64,000 bases of DNA from Morganella morganii (GCF_019242955.1 NZ_CP066129.1:1798001-1862000), one strand, 5' to 3'. Numbered from the stretch's first letter, positions 1-8,146 are shown. Notes: generated by a model from the letters alone, not told the origin. Made by a program: numbers and translations.

Positions 1-1
1 A

Positions 2-286
2 GATAAAAGAAAATATATTGTAAAAGCATTGTCGTGGGTTGCTGCGATGGTTTTGGTAATATGTTTTGATTTTTATTTCAGTATTTATAATACGGTTGAT
101 TTTTATTATTTATTATCCCTTTTTCTTATTGGTGTCTTTGAGATTTTTGCTCTTAACAGTTATGGTAAAATTCATAAGGAAAGTGATATGAAAAAATACA
201 ATAACGCTCTGGTGTCTATTGATATTAGTGAACTAAGTACTAAATCAGTGATTCTTCCTCTTCACCAACACAGACAACAACAGTAA
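2..286 (+). CDS. C-terminal part of an unknown membrane protein, open at the window edge
   Basis: The reading frame is open to the first bases, so the true start probably lies upstream; a TTG at 29 is the first start-like codon. The visible part has two hydrophobic stretches, roughly codons 5-20 and 27-42 counted from the TTG, then a polar tail. Base composition is much more AT-rich than the core genes. I do not recognise the family. It lies directly upstream of a phage tail-fibre remnant and may belong to the same degraded element, but nothing in its sequence proves that. Confidence 0.4.
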   Translation, partial: DKRKYIVKALSWVAAMVLVICFDFYFSIYNTVDFYYLLSLFLIGVFEIFALNSYGKIHKESDMKKYNNALVSIDISELSTKSVILPLHQHRQQQ

Positions 287-460
287 CGACAGGTGTCCCG
301 GGATCAGGCTGGTAGTTGATAATGAATTTTATATTATTAAAGTACTCCGTTAAATAACGGAACACTTTAATGAGCGAAATATATCCGGTCAATGTGCTTG
401 TTGCTCAGCATAAAATACAGTCCGGAGCACATTAACTGCATGTGTAAGAGTATTGTATAT

Positions 461-589
461 AACCATACTGTTGCAATTGGCGCACATAGTCATAGTTTTT
501 CCGGCACAACCGGAAATACAGGCAGTGGTTCATTAATTTCAGTCGTCAACGCCTATATCACATTAATGGGCTGGTACAGAACCAAATAA
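461..589 (+). pseudogene. Phage tail fibre protein, C-terminal remnant
   Basis: The last 42 codons before the stop at 587 read as the end of a caudovirus tail fibre. There is a His/Ser/Thr/Gly stretch (GAHSHSFSGTTGNTGSG), then a VVNAYI segment and a terminal LMGWYRT. This is the conserved tip signature of lambdoid and Mu-like side-tail-fibre proteins. The frame runs upstream to a possible ATG at 392, but those residues do not resemble a tail fibre and no other tail gene is nearby. I therefore read it as a scar of a lost prophage. No tail-fibre assembly gene follows. Confidence 0.7.
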
Positions 590-1096
590 TTATACTGTTT
601 TAATAAAGCGTGCGGGGGTACCGGCATAAAGAGAATCGGCGGGGATGTCATGGTTGACTACACTGTTCGCGGCAATAATGCTGTTATCCCCGATTGTTAT
701 GCCGGGCAGAATAACTGCCCCTGCACCAATCCAGACATTTTTTCCGATATTAACAGGCAATATGATATTGTCGCTATGTCTTTTTTCCGGAGATACAGGA
801 TGACTGACGGTGCTGATAGTGACATTAGGGCCAATCATTGTATTATGGTCAATAGTAATTAGTGCATTATCCAGAAAATTACAATTTGCATTAATAAAGA
901 CATCACCAATTAACTTAATGTTTCCGAATTCAAAATATACCGGAGATGTAATTGATACAGATTGATCAGCGATAATTCCTGATTTTAAAAGTATTTTACA
1001 TCTTTTTTTTCCGGATAACGTTGACGTGTTGAAAAAAATAACGGCTTGGCGGGGGAGGGTTTTTTTCTTTAAAGAATACCAGAAATATTTAATCAT
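590..1096 (-). CDS. Maltose/galactoside O-acetyltransferase-like hexapeptide acyltransferase
   Basis: The product is 168 aa and probably moves an acetyl group from acetyl-CoA to a sugar hydroxyl. The C-terminal two thirds are left-handed beta-helix hexapeptide repeats (IGPNV, IGKNVWIGAGAVILPG, IGDNSIIAANSVV), ending in a GTPARFI segment. The likely catalytic histidine is H99 in TVSHPVSP, matching the THPLDP motif of Maa/LacA. I chose the ATG at 1096; a TTG ten codons upstream would lengthen it. The gene is AT-rich unlike the chromosome around it and sits 3'-to-3' against the tail-fibre scar. That suggests phage cargo or another import. The substrate cannot be read from sequence. Confidence 0.8.
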   Translation of the reverse strand: MIKYFWYSLKKKTLPRQAVIFFNTSTLSGKKRCKILLKSGIIADQSVSITSPVYFEFGNIKLIGDVFINANCNFLDNALITIDHNTMIGPNVTISTVSHPVSPEKRHSDNIILPVNIGKNVWIGAGAVILPGITIGDNSIIAANSVVNHDIPADSLYAGTPARFIKTV

Positions 1097-1550
1097 AAGT
1101 GACTCTTTTGTATACGTATAAAGCAATTATTAGCCTGTGTTATTATAGCATATATCTCCCCGTAGTGTTGTATTTTTTAAAAATTTTATAGCATATAGTG
1201 TTCTCATTGCAATATTCTCGGATATATAAAATATCTTCATTTAATTTATCAGATATAAATAGCCGCAAGTAAAATTAATCAGTGTGCTGAGTTTTATAAT
1301 CAATTATACTTTGAGCGAACAATGTCAGCACTGATAGCCTGATGTAACTGATTATTACGAATATACACATAATTATACTTAATCTGTTTTATCACCGAAT
1401 GAGTAATAAGTGAATATCTCTGCCGGTGAAAATATAATGCCGGATAAACAGACTGTAATATTTTTCCCGGCGGGTAAGGTGCTGAGACAATAACGGCAGT
1501 AAAACGTTATAATCAATGTCCGGTATATTGCAGACAAGGATAATACGTTT
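1097..1550. other. AT-rich intergenic stretch with no supported gene
   Basis: This 454-bp gap separates the minus-strand acetyltransferase from the plus-strand gene at 1551. It is strongly AT-rich and should hold both divergent promoters. I see no ORF with a good ribosome-binding site, no strong hairpin and no RNA gene. A minus-strand ORF at 1392-1625 overlaps the next gene antisense and has no features of a protein. Confidence 0.5.
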
Positions 1551-1847
1551 ATGACTGATAATGATGATATGCGGGAGTATCCGGAATTTTCTCCTGAAGC
1601 CGAAGCTATTGCGCAGTGTAATCAAATCAGGGATATGCTGGTGGCGGCACTGGAAAAACGAAATAAAGAAATGCAGCGCTTACGGAAAAAAACAGAGGAG
1701 ATTCAGCGTGAATTTCCCGGTGATCTGAAAAAACTCCAGGCACATATGCGGGAAATGAAAGATTCCAACAATGAAGTGATGACGCTGGTCAGAGAATATA
1801 ATGTCTGGGCTGAACGGGCCGGGCAGGATAAACTGGTACTGGAATGA
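1551..1847 (+). CDS. Small coiled-coil protein of unknown function
   Basis: The product is 98 aa, very charged (Glu, Lys, Arg) and without a signal peptide or membrane segment. Residues about 18-80 show heptad-like spacing and are probably one long helix or coiled coil. An AAGGA box lies ten bases before the ATG. The next gene starts 18 bases after the stop, so it probably heads a three-gene transcript with the two membrane or envelope genes that follow. I do not recognise the family; a structural or partner-binding role is plausible but not shown. Confidence 0.6.
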   Translation: MTDNDDMREYPEFSPEAEAIAQCNQIRDMLVAALEKRNKEMQRLRKKTEEIQREFPGDLKKLQAHMREMKDSNNEVMTLVREYNVWAERAGQDKLVLE

Positions 1848-1865
1848 TTCCGGTAATCTGCTGAT

Positions 1866-2543
1866 ATGACAGTGCAGATGCAGACGGGTGCTGTATCCGT
1901 AAATTCTGCTCCGGTGCCGGGGACTGATCTGCTGTTTACTGTAATACCCCGGTTACGTATTACAGCGTATTTATCTGCTTTCTTTATCTTTTTACTTCTG
2001 ATTTTTTCTCTGTTACCGAAAGCCGTAACAGCTGAAACGGAATACAACAAGATATCCGGACGGAGTTACCTGTTATCCGGCCTCAAACTACAGAATTTTT
2101 ACCGCATGGTTTACCTCAGTAATACGACAGAGCGGAAAGTATTACTGCAACAAACACCGGATGAAATTATTCTGCAATATGCAGAAAATCGTTTGGCATT
2201 ATTTAATAATGCGATGGATAAAGATCCTTCCGGGGGACTGTGCTTTGGTTTTATTTATCCGGCCGGGCAGGATAACGGAACAACGGTTAAGTTTTTACCC
2301 GCAAAAAAGACAGAGCCGGGTTTATCTCAGGCAGAAATTGACGCATTATACATCAGTGTCTTTCTCCGGTTACGCCATACCTATGGCGATTTACTGGATA
2401 AAGAGGAAGCCGGAACGCTGGAAAAAGATGCCATACTGGCCTGTGAAATAAAATCAGCGTTGTATCAGAGTATATTGCAGCTCAGTCCGCAGGATGCTGC
2501 CGGGGTATTACGGTATATCTGGAGCAACGACGGGATATTCTGA
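1866..2543 (+). CDS. Membrane-anchored or secreted protein of unknown function
   Basis: The product is 225 aa. One strong hydrophobic segment lies at about residues 32-52 after a 30-residue polar leader, ending near an Ala-Glu-Thr that could be a signal cleavage site. It is therefore either an N-terminally anchored periplasmic protein or a secreted one with a long leader. The remainder is mixed alpha/beta and polar, with two cysteines. No known domain was recognised. The start is uncertain because no clear Shine-Dalgarno precedes 1866. It sits between the coiled-coil gene and the DUF1287 gene with gaps under 20 bases, consistent with one operon. Confidence 0.6.
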   Translation: MTVQMQTGAVSVNSAPVPGTDLLFTVIPRLRITAYLSAFFIFLLLIFSLLPKAVTAETEYNKISGRSYLLSGLKLQNFYRMVYLSNTTERKVLLQQTPDEIILQYAENRLALFNNAMDKDPSGGLCFGFIYPAGQDNGTTVKFLPAKKTEPGLSQAEIDALYISVFLRLRHTYGDLLDKEEAGTLEKDAILACEIKSALYQSILQLSPQDAAGVLRYIWSNDGIF

Positions 2544-2560
2544 GCCATTGCGGAGGAATA

Positions 2561-3148
2561 ATGCGTCGTTATATTACCTGGCCGGGGATTGTTTTGCTGT
2601 TTGCCGGAATAGTACCTGCCGGTCACAGTGCGGATTCGCTGAGTCAGGCTGCTCAGCAGCTTGATCGTCTGGTTCTGTATGACCCGTCTTATGAAAAAAT
2701 CAGCTATCCGGGCGGGGATGTTTCTCCCCGGAAAGGGGTATGTTCTGATGTGGTGATCCGCAGTTACCGGAAAATCGGCATCGATTTGCAAAAAGAAGTT
2801 CATGAAGATATTAAAACGGCATTTTCCCGTTATCCGGGGCGTAAATTGTGGGGACAAACGCGGCCGGATACCAACATTGATCACCGGCGGGTACCTAATC
2901 TGATGGTCTTTTTCAGCCGGAAAGGGGAAAGCAAACCGATAACACAAAATGCGGCGGATTATGTGGCCGGTGATATTGTGACCTGGCAACTGGATAACGG
3001 CCGTCCGCATATCGGTATTGTGACAGATGAAATAGCCCCGCACAGCGGAAACCGGCTGATAATGCATAATATCGGCGGCGGGCAGGTCAGCGAGGATGTC
3101 CTGTTCAGCTGGAAAATTACCGGACATTACCGGTATAAAGCAGGGTAG
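2561..3148 (+). CDS. DUF1287 domain protein (YijF-like), secreted cysteine-peptidase-fold candidate
   Basis: The product is 195 aa with a signal peptide at about residues 1-23 (AGHSA). The rest matches the DUF1287 family, whose members look like periplasmic NlpC/P60-type hydrolases. Visible signature residues are C61 in GVCSDVV, H150 in RPHIGIV and the HN pair at 169-170. These are the likely Cys-His-polar triad. A GGAGGA box lies three bases before the ATG. The gene is third in a tight plus-strand run. A cell-wall peptide substrate is an inference from fold resemblance only. Confidence 0.8.
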   Translation: MRRYITWPGIVLLFAGIVPAGHSADSLSQAAQQLDRLVLYDPSYEKISYPGGDVSPRKGVCSDVVIRSYRKIGIDLQKEVHEDIKTAFSRYPGRKLWGQTRPDTNIDHRRVPNLMVFFSRKGESKPITQNAADYVAGDIVTWQLDNGRPHIGIVTDEIAPHSGNRLIMHNIGGGQVSEDVLFSWKITGHYRYKAG

Positions 3149-3152
3149 TTAA

Positions 3153-3194
3153 AAAGAGTTATAAATAAAGAGTTATAAATAAAGAGTCATAAAT
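3153..3194. repeat. Three tandem 14-bp repeats
   Basis: The unit AAAGAGTTATAAAT occurs three times head to tail without spacers, at 3153, 3167 and 3181. The third copy differs by one base (AAAGAGTCATAAAT). It lies just after the DUF1287 stop codon, between convergent genes. It is noncoding in both directions as far as I can see. Such short arrays usually arise by slippage; a function is not evident. Confidence 0.9.
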
Positions 3195-3213
3195 AACGGT
3201 AATCGCGATGAAA

Positions 3214-3234
3214 GAGCCGGCAGAACGCCGGCTC
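3214..3234 (-). terminator. Hairpin between the DUF1287 gene and osmB
   Basis: An eight-base-pair stem GAGCCGGC/GCCGGCTC encloses a five-base loop, seven bases beyond the osmB stop. Read on the minus strand it is followed by only a short T run, so it may be a weak intrinsic terminator or a convergent barrier. Confidence 0.6.
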
Positions 3235-3240
3235 CGGAAA

Positions 3241-3462
3241 TTATTTTTTAACCTGATTTCCGATAAGACCGCCGATTGCCGCACCGCCGACGGTTCCCAG
3301 TGCACTGCCGTCGGTCAGGATTGCACCACCGACAGCGCCGACACCGGCCCCGATAGCAGTATTCCGGTCACGTTTTGACATATTAGAGCAACCGGCCACA
3401 GCAAGCAGCAGGACTGCAGATAAAGTCACTGCACTTACTCTCTTCATATTCATTTTCATCAT
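3241..3462 (-). CDS. osmB: OsmB-type glycine-zipper lipoprotein
   Basis: The product is 73 aa. It has a lipoprotein signal peptide with lipobox VAGC (lipidated C25), then a short polar stretch. A glycine-zipper helix hairpin follows, rich in GxxxG (IGAGVGAVGGAIL and IGGLIG). This is the OsmB pattern: a small outer-membrane lipoprotein induced by osmotic and stationary-phase stress. An AGGAG box lies five bases before the ATG at 3462; internal Met codons could give slightly shorter forms. The stress regulation is inferred from the E. coli family, not from a promoter seen here. Confidence 0.85.
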   Translation of the reverse strand: MMKMNMKRVSAVTLSAVLLLAVAGCSNMSKRDRNTAIGAGVGAVGGAILTDGSALGTVGGAAIGGLIGNQVKK

Positions 3463-3570
3463 GTAAACTCCTGAACAATTGGCGTGTTACAACATAGACC
3501 TGTTCGGGAATCACCTGTATCAGAATAATCGGGAAATACGTAACAGTCCCGGTACATTATCTGACATGTC

Positions 3571-3927
3571 TTACACCGTCAGCGTTTTAAATGACAGGTG
3601 ACAATATAAAATACCGTAAGTGGAATTTATGGCATTACTGAGGTGTTCAATCCGGCCGTTATGTTCCGTGATTTCCTCCGCCTCCGCGATACCGGCATCC
3701 GCAACGGAAACAGCGGCGTAAGGATGTGTCGGCAGCAGGGCAATCTGTGCATTATCTTTCAGCAGATACCAGGGAGAAGGTGTGCCGGCAGGCGTTGTTT
3801 CATGTTTGCGTAACCGCCAGCCGCCCAGCATCTGCTTATCGGTCAGTTCTTTTAACAGCGGCAGCAGTTCTTCTTCTGCATCACACTGAATGTGTGCTGT
3901 GGTAATACGTTCTGTATATGATGACAT
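3571..3927 (-). CDS. Hypothetical cytoplasmic protein
   Basis: The product is 118 aa with no signal peptide, membrane segment or recognised motif. A strong GGAGG box sits six bases before the ATG, and codon use matches the neighbours, so it is probably real. The sequence is mildly acidic and mixed alpha/beta. A central PSPWYLLKDNAQIALLP stretch looks like beta strands. It lies between osmB and a small membrane-protein gene with no operon partner. No function can be named. Confidence 0.6.
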   Translation of the reverse strand: MSSYTERITTAHIQCDAEEELLPLLKELTDKQMLGGWRLRKHETTPAGTPSPWYLLKDNAQIALLPTHPYAAVSVADAGIAEAEEITEHNGRIEHLSNAINSTYGILYCHLSFKTLTV

Positions 3928-4102
3928 GGGTTACCTCCGCAAATCAGAAGATACTCGTATTTATAATAACCGGTTAATCTGTAAAAAACAGGAAATATAC
4001 AACGGTTAATTCCTAATTTTTCTATTTCAGGAGGAGTATCAGAATAATATCCCGCCGGATAAGGTAAATTATGGTCGGAACATAATCAGGGGAGTGACTG
4101 TT

Positions 4103-4357
4103 ATGGAAAACTACGTATATATATCAGTGGTCGTTATTGCGACGGCTTTGATTATTTATACTGTCGTCAGCAGACAGGTACCGTCAAAACAAAAAGTAGT
4201 ATATGGTTTTGTATTATTTACTGTTATTCTTGGCTTTTATGACGCCGGACAGAAAAATAATATTGCCCGGCTGGCAGAAGAACAAAAGGACCGTCATAGC
4301 ATGATGATGGCAGATAATGATCACAAACCGGCGTTATCCGTCAGCACCGGAATGTAA
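4103..4357 (+). CDS. Small predicted inner-membrane protein
   Basis: The product is about 84 aa with two hydrophobic segments (about residues 4-23 and 32-47) and a polar His/Met-containing tail. I chose the ATG at 4103 because AGGGGAG lies eight bases upstream; a GTG at 4094 would add three residues. Its last 37 bases overlap, in antisense, the end of the AraC-type regulator gene on the other strand. The family is not recognised. Confidence 0.6.
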   Translation: MENYVYISVVVIATALIIYTVVSRQVPSKQKVVYGFVLFTVILGFYDAGQKNNIARLAEEQKDRHSMMMADNDHKPALSVSTGM

Positions 4358-5220
4358 TAATTAATCGTCCGGACTGCGGATTTCGGATTTTCCGGGTTTA
4401 ATTCTGTCAGATTATCGTGAAATACGTATTCTTCCGTATCCGGGTGATCAGGATTGCGGATGATGTTCAGCTCCGGCAGTAAATTATTATAGATATCGTA
4501 GGTAATATCCTGAAAATCAATATCTGAAAAGTCACCGGTAAAAATGATCTTCAAATAATGAGCATGGTCCGGTGTGTAAATAATATCTTGTGGTGTGGTG
4601 CTTTTAAGATAATGTGTCTCAGCCAGTGTGGCGTAATACATTGAGAAGGTATCACCTGCAGATTTACTGACGCCGTGTATAGCATAAACCGAATCCGGTA
4701 AAACAGTGAGCCGCTGTAAAAAAGGCTGCCAGTAATATTTCCGCAACTGTGGCAGGCACATATTCCAGGTGTCGGATGCGGCCTGATAAATATGAGTGGT
4801 TCCGGTCAGAACTTTTTCCGGCAGGGTTGTCATTTCAACCGATGAGTGCAGTTTTCCGGCATAGCGTTTCGGCAGAACAAATCCGCCCGGCTGCCAGCCG
4901 TTTTGTTTACGGTAAGCAGAGGGGGTGATGCCAAAATGCTGTTTGAAGGCCCGGCAAAATGTCTGTTGTGAATCAAAACGGTACTTCATGGATAAATGCA
5001 TCAGGTTGAGCGGTAACAGACGTAACGCGATGGCCGCACAGGATAAACGCCGGGCGCGGACATAATTTGCCAGGGTGTAACCGGTCTGCTGTTTAAAAAT
5101 ACGCTGAAAATGCCATTTGGAATATCCTGCTTTTCCGGCAACGGCTTCTAATGAAAGATCAGACTCCAGATTGTTTTCTATCCAGTTTAAAATTTCATCA
5201 ACAACACATTCGTTAAACAT
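4321..5220 (-). CDS. Rob/SoxS-like AraC family regulator with GyrI-like sensor domain
   Basis: The product is 299 aa, close to Rob (289). Residues about 5-105 are the double helix-turn-helix of the AraC family, with the family-typical KWHFQRIFKQQTG and RFDSQQTFCRAFKQHFG helices and the GITPSAYRK end. Residues about 115-290 form a GyrI/SOUL-like effector domain as in Rob, RobA and TetD. It should bind promoter DNA and respond to a small amphipathic ligand. Targets are unknown. No regulated gene is obvious next to it except the small membrane gene it overlaps by 37 bases. Confidence 0.85.
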   Translation of the reverse strand: MFNECVVDEILNWIENNLESDLSLEAVAGKAGYSKWHFQRIFKQQTGYTLANYVRARRLSCAAIALRLLPLNLMHLSMKYRFDSQQTFCRAFKQHFGITPSAYRKQNGWQPGGFVLPKRYAGKLHSSVEMTTLPEKVLTGTTHIYQAASDTWNMCLPQLRKYYWQPFLQRLTVLPDSVYAIHGVSKSAGDTFSMYYATLAETHYLKSTTPQDIIYTPDHAHYLKIIFTGDFSDIDFQDITYDIYNNLLPELNIIRNPDHPDTEEYVFHDNLTELNPENPKSAVRTINYYIPVLTDNAGL

Positions 5221-5431
5221 AGCTTTTCCGTGTATTTCTCAGACGGAAGTATTATATCGGCACAGGTACTGAAAAACAGCTGATTTACAATAACAAATAA
5301 ATGTCTGGTTTTTGCAGCAGACCGCGGGGATTATAACTGTATAAATAAACGGTTAATTTTGACTGTAATAAACATGGTTTTATCTGTCCGGCAATGTAAA
5401 ATACCGCGGATATAATTAACGAGGTGGAATA

Positions 5432-5710
5432 ATGAAAAAATTACTGGCAGTTATCGCGCTCTCTTTCGCACTTACCGCTTGCGGTGATGCAACACTGGAT
5501 ATGTCATCACAGCAGACAGCACAGGAATCCATTGCAAAAATGGAAAAAGATCTGAGCCCGGAGCAATCCCGTGAGCTGAAAAGCGCGATTACTAAAATCA
5601 GCTTCCAGGTGGCATTTGCCAGTGGTGGTGATGAAGAAAAAATGATGGCAGCGCTGAAAGAGAAATTACAGGGTAAAACAGCAAAAGAAATTATTGAGAT
5701 GGCAAAATAA
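5432..5710 (+). CDS. Small lipoprotein, DUF6694-like
   Basis: The product is 92 aa with a clear lipoprotein signal ending in lipobox LTAC (lipidated C17). A short helical domain rich in Lys, Glu and Ser follows. The layout (acidic start after the Cys, LSPEQSRELKSAI helix, KEIIEMAK end) matches the small enterobacterial lipoproteins grouped as DUF6694. A GAGGTGGAA box precedes the ATG. It is monocistronic, ending at a strong hairpin shared with the convergent gene. Function unknown. Confidence 0.75.
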   Translation: MKKLLAVIALSFALTACGDATLDMSSQQTAQESIAKMEKDLSPEQSRELKSAITKISFQVAFASGGDEEKMMAALKEKLQGKTAKEIIEMAK

Positions 5711-5720
5711 GTATTATCAG

Positions 5721-5749
5721 ACTGCCGGTGCTGATACATCACCGGCAGT
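5721..5749. terminator. Convergent hairpin terminator
   Basis: A ten-base-pair perfect stem ACTGCCGGTG/CACCGGCAGT with a nine-base loop lies between the lipoprotein gene and the minus-strand gene that ends at 5762. It has no long T run, so its efficiency is uncertain. Confidence 0.65.
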
Positions 5750-5761
5750 ACTGTTATACGG

Positions 5762-5962
5762 TTAACTGTTTCCGGCTGCGTCACGGTGAAATTTAAGACG
5801 TGCCCGGAACCACGCGCGCAAACGTTCAGGGCGCTGCAGTTCAGTTTCTTTGTCAATCTTCGGCAGTTTCATCTTATCCCGCATGACAAGACCTTTCGTC
5901 AGGGTCTCTATTTCATCCTCTTCTTCCTGTGTCATACGCGGTTTTTTCATACTCTCTGACAT
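5762..5962 (-). CDS. Small conserved charged protein of unknown function
   Basis: The product is 66 aa and strongly charged, with no signal or membrane segment. I took the ATG at 5962 because GGAGG lies four bases upstream; the longer open frame to 6046 has no such site and would overlap the upstream gene. The start MSESMKKPRMTQEEEDEIE and the basic RLRAWFRARLKFHRD end suggest a nucleic-acid or protein-binding helix pair. It follows the glycosyltransferase gene by 80 bases. I do not recognise the family. Confidence 0.6.
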   Translation of the reverse strand: MSESMKKPRMTQEEEDEIETLTKGLVMRDKMKLPKIDKETELQRPERLRAWFRARLKFHRDAAGNS

Positions 5963-6042
5963 AAATCCTCCTTTTTTTGTCAGTCTACTGCATTTTTCAG
6001 CCGGGTGTGAGACCGTGCTTTTACGTAAGTAATCAGGCCCGG

Positions 6043-7170
6043 TCAAAGCCCGTGTGTATCCGGATAAACATCAGTCAGTGCATCCTGCACAGCAGTGATT
6101 ACCCGGTCAGGACTAATCGCTGTCATCTCATGGTTACCGGGCGGGATTGACAACGGGCTGGTAAAACCGGTGATCACGCGGTGAAGATGCGGGTCCTGAT
6201 AAGGTCCTGTGGCATGAGCCGCAGCACTGACAAATAAGCCGACAGTTCTGACTTTCAGGGCAATTGCAATGTGCATGGTTCCGGTATCTCCGGTAACCAG
6301 AACATCAACATTATTCACCGCCTGAGTCAGTTCCGTCATGGATGTTTTACCGGTCAGCGATTCGGTACGGCGATGAAATTCCGCAGGCAGCAGCGCAATA
6401 AACTGCTCAGAAAGATGCATCTCTCCCGGTGAACCGAACAAAACTATGCGGATTTTATCATCTGCTGACATCAGCGCTGTGGCAAGCTGTACAAAGTAAG
6501 GTACCGGCCAGCACCTTTCTTCACTGGATGCCCCCATCTGAAAACCGACGTTATGCCACGCAGACGGTTCCTTAGTGACATCACAGGGAACATGCATCTC
6601 TATACTGCTGCCGGTAAACCGGCATCCCAGCGGTGCTATCAGATTCAGGCGGGATTGGATGGTATGACAATTGCTGCTGCCATTATAGTTGGTCAGCCAT
6701 GGCTCCATCAGTGAACGCAGGCTGTCAGGATGATTACAGCGGAAAACAAACGGTGCGCCGGTCATGATGGCACTCAGGTAATCATACGGGTTATGCGAGT
6801 GCATAATCAGAATCAGATCCGGTGTTCCGTGCGCTTTTAAATCTCTGACCAGTTTGGTAACAGTATTAACTTTACTGTTCCAGCACACTACATCATCCCA
6901 GTCTTTACCAATACCGGTACGAATATAGGGGGCCATTTTATTGCCGGAAACAACGGTAATCCGGGCATCAGGAAAACGTTTTCTGACTTCATGAATCGCG
7001 GGGGTATTCATCAGAAAATCCCCGAGTGCGGTTGTCGAATAAATGACAATATTACGGAAGTCGATTGTCTCCAGCTGTTTAAAGGCCGTGACTGAGTGAG
7101 AAAAATCACGGCGGCGTGTATAAAGCTGTAAGAATAAATTAACCAGTTTATGTTTAAGTTTTTTGGACAT
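6043..7170 (-). CDS. Glycosyltransferase family 9 protein (heptosyltransferase-like)
   Basis: The product is 375 aa. It shows both signatures of the ADP-heptose:LPS transferase family: near the N terminus YSTTALGDFLMNTPAI, and in the C-terminal domain VTGDTGTMHIAIALKVRTVGLF, which lines the nucleotide-sugar site. It is predicted to add a sugar to the LPS core on the inner face of the inner membrane. AGGAAA lies six bases before the ATG. It stands alone rather than inside a waa cluster, so the acceptor and donor cannot be assigned. Confidence 0.8.
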   Translation of the reverse strand: MSKKLKHKLVNLFLQLYTRRRDFSHSVTAFKQLETIDFRNIVIYSTTALGDFLMNTPAIHEVRKRFPDARITVVSGNKMAPYIRTGIGKDWDDVVCWNSKVNTVTKLVRDLKAHGTPDLILIMHSHNPYDYLSAIMTGAPFVFRCNHPDSLRSLMEPWLTNYNGSSNCHTIQSRLNLIAPLGCRFTGSSIEMHVPCDVTKEPSAWHNVGFQMGASSEERCWPVPYFVQLATALMSADDKIRIVLFGSPGEMHLSEQFIALLPAEFHRRTESLTGKTSMTELTQAVNNVDVLVTGDTGTMHIAIALKVRTVGLFVSAAAHATGPYQDPHLHRVITGFTSPLSIPPGNHEMTAISPDRVITAVQDALTDVYPDTHGL

Positions 7171-7252
7171 CGTATTTCCTGACAGGCAACAAACAATAAC
7201 ATTGGCGCTAATTTAGCATATTCTGCCGCAAATCCGCGGATTCATTTCCGGG

Positions 7253-8146
7253 TTATTTCCGGCGGGTGGCGAGCCAGCATAATAATGAACCGCCGGTGAC
7301 CATCAGCACTCCCTGCCAGAATGCAAAGGAGAGGGCGGTACTGAGTAATAATGAGGAGAACGCGGTGGAGAGTACCGGGGTAAAATAAGACAGTGTACCT
7401 ATCAGTGCAACATTCCCGCGCAGTACCGCGATGGTCCAGAGGGCATTAGCGGCACAGGAAAGTGCGGCAGCAGCAATCAGGAAACCTATCGTGGAAACGG
7501 AAAACTCAGCAGGCAGAGTTATGCCGTCAACGGCGGTCACCACCCACAGCATCAGGGCCGTGATGATAAAAAACAGCGTAATTCCGTTATTTCCGTCAGC
7601 CAGTCTGCGCGATAAATTACTGTAGAATGCCCAGATCACCGCGCCGGCAAATGCAAGGCCATAACTCAGCGGATTAAGGGCGACGTTGGCGGCGATGGAG
7701 GAAAATGATAACCCGTCCTCCCCGCCGATCACCCGGCTGATACCGAGAACGGCCAGTACCAGACCTGCTATCAGCATCAGGCGCAAACGCTGTCCGCCCA
7801 TGATCACGGCCAGTCCGACCGTCAGGGATGGCCAGAGATAGTTCACCATACCCAGTTCAATCGCCTGCTGGCGGTTTTGCGAAAAACCCAGAGCCAGAAT
7901 AAAGCAGACCTCATAGCTGACAAACAGCGCGGTCCCCCAGATCAGATACCGGCGCGGCCAGCGGCGGATGGCAGGGAATCCGGTCACCATCAGTAACATG
8001 ACGGATCCGAGGGTGTATATCAGAGCTGCCCCGAAAGCCGGTCCGAAATCCTCACTGACCCGTTTGATTAATCCGACAATGGTGCTCCAGAACAAAATAG
8101 ACAGGATGCCGTAAACGGTGGCAGTGTGTGCGGACAGTTTTCCCAT
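7253..8146 (-). CDS. yddG: YddG-like aromatic amino acid exporter (DMT family)
   Basis: The product is about 298 aa with ten hydrophobic segments, as in the drug/metabolite transporter superfamily. It shows the YddG landmarks ILFWSTIVGLIKRVSE, LFVSYEVCFILALG and IELGMVNYLWPSLT. E. coli YddG exports aromatic amino acids and other small aromatics. I moved the start to the ATG at 8146 because homologues begin near there; the open frame to 8233 would add a poor 29-residue leader. The next gene on the other strand starts at 8274, so the two share a divergent control region. Confidence 0.85.
   Translation of the reverse strand: MGKLSAHTATVYGILSILFWSTIVGLIKRVSEDFGPAFGAALIYTLGSVMLLMVTGFPAIRRWPRRYLIWGTALFVSYEVCFILALGFSQNRQQAIELGMVNYLWPSLTVGLAVIMGGQRLRLMLIAGLVLAVLGISRVIGGEDGLSFSSIAANVALNPLSYGLAFAGAVIWAFYSNLSRRLADGNNGITLFFIITALMLWVVTAVDGITLPAEFSVSTIGFLIAAAALSCAANALWTIAVLRGNVALIGTLSYFTPVLSTAFSSLLLSTALSFAFWQGVLMVTGGSLLCWLATRRK

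Noticed and set aside
268-310. Alternative frame giving a Thr-rich tail after the first ORF
   Set aside because: A short QTTTVTTGVPGSGW-like frame could be the true end if there is a frameshift in the edge gene, but without the upstream sequence this cannot be judged.
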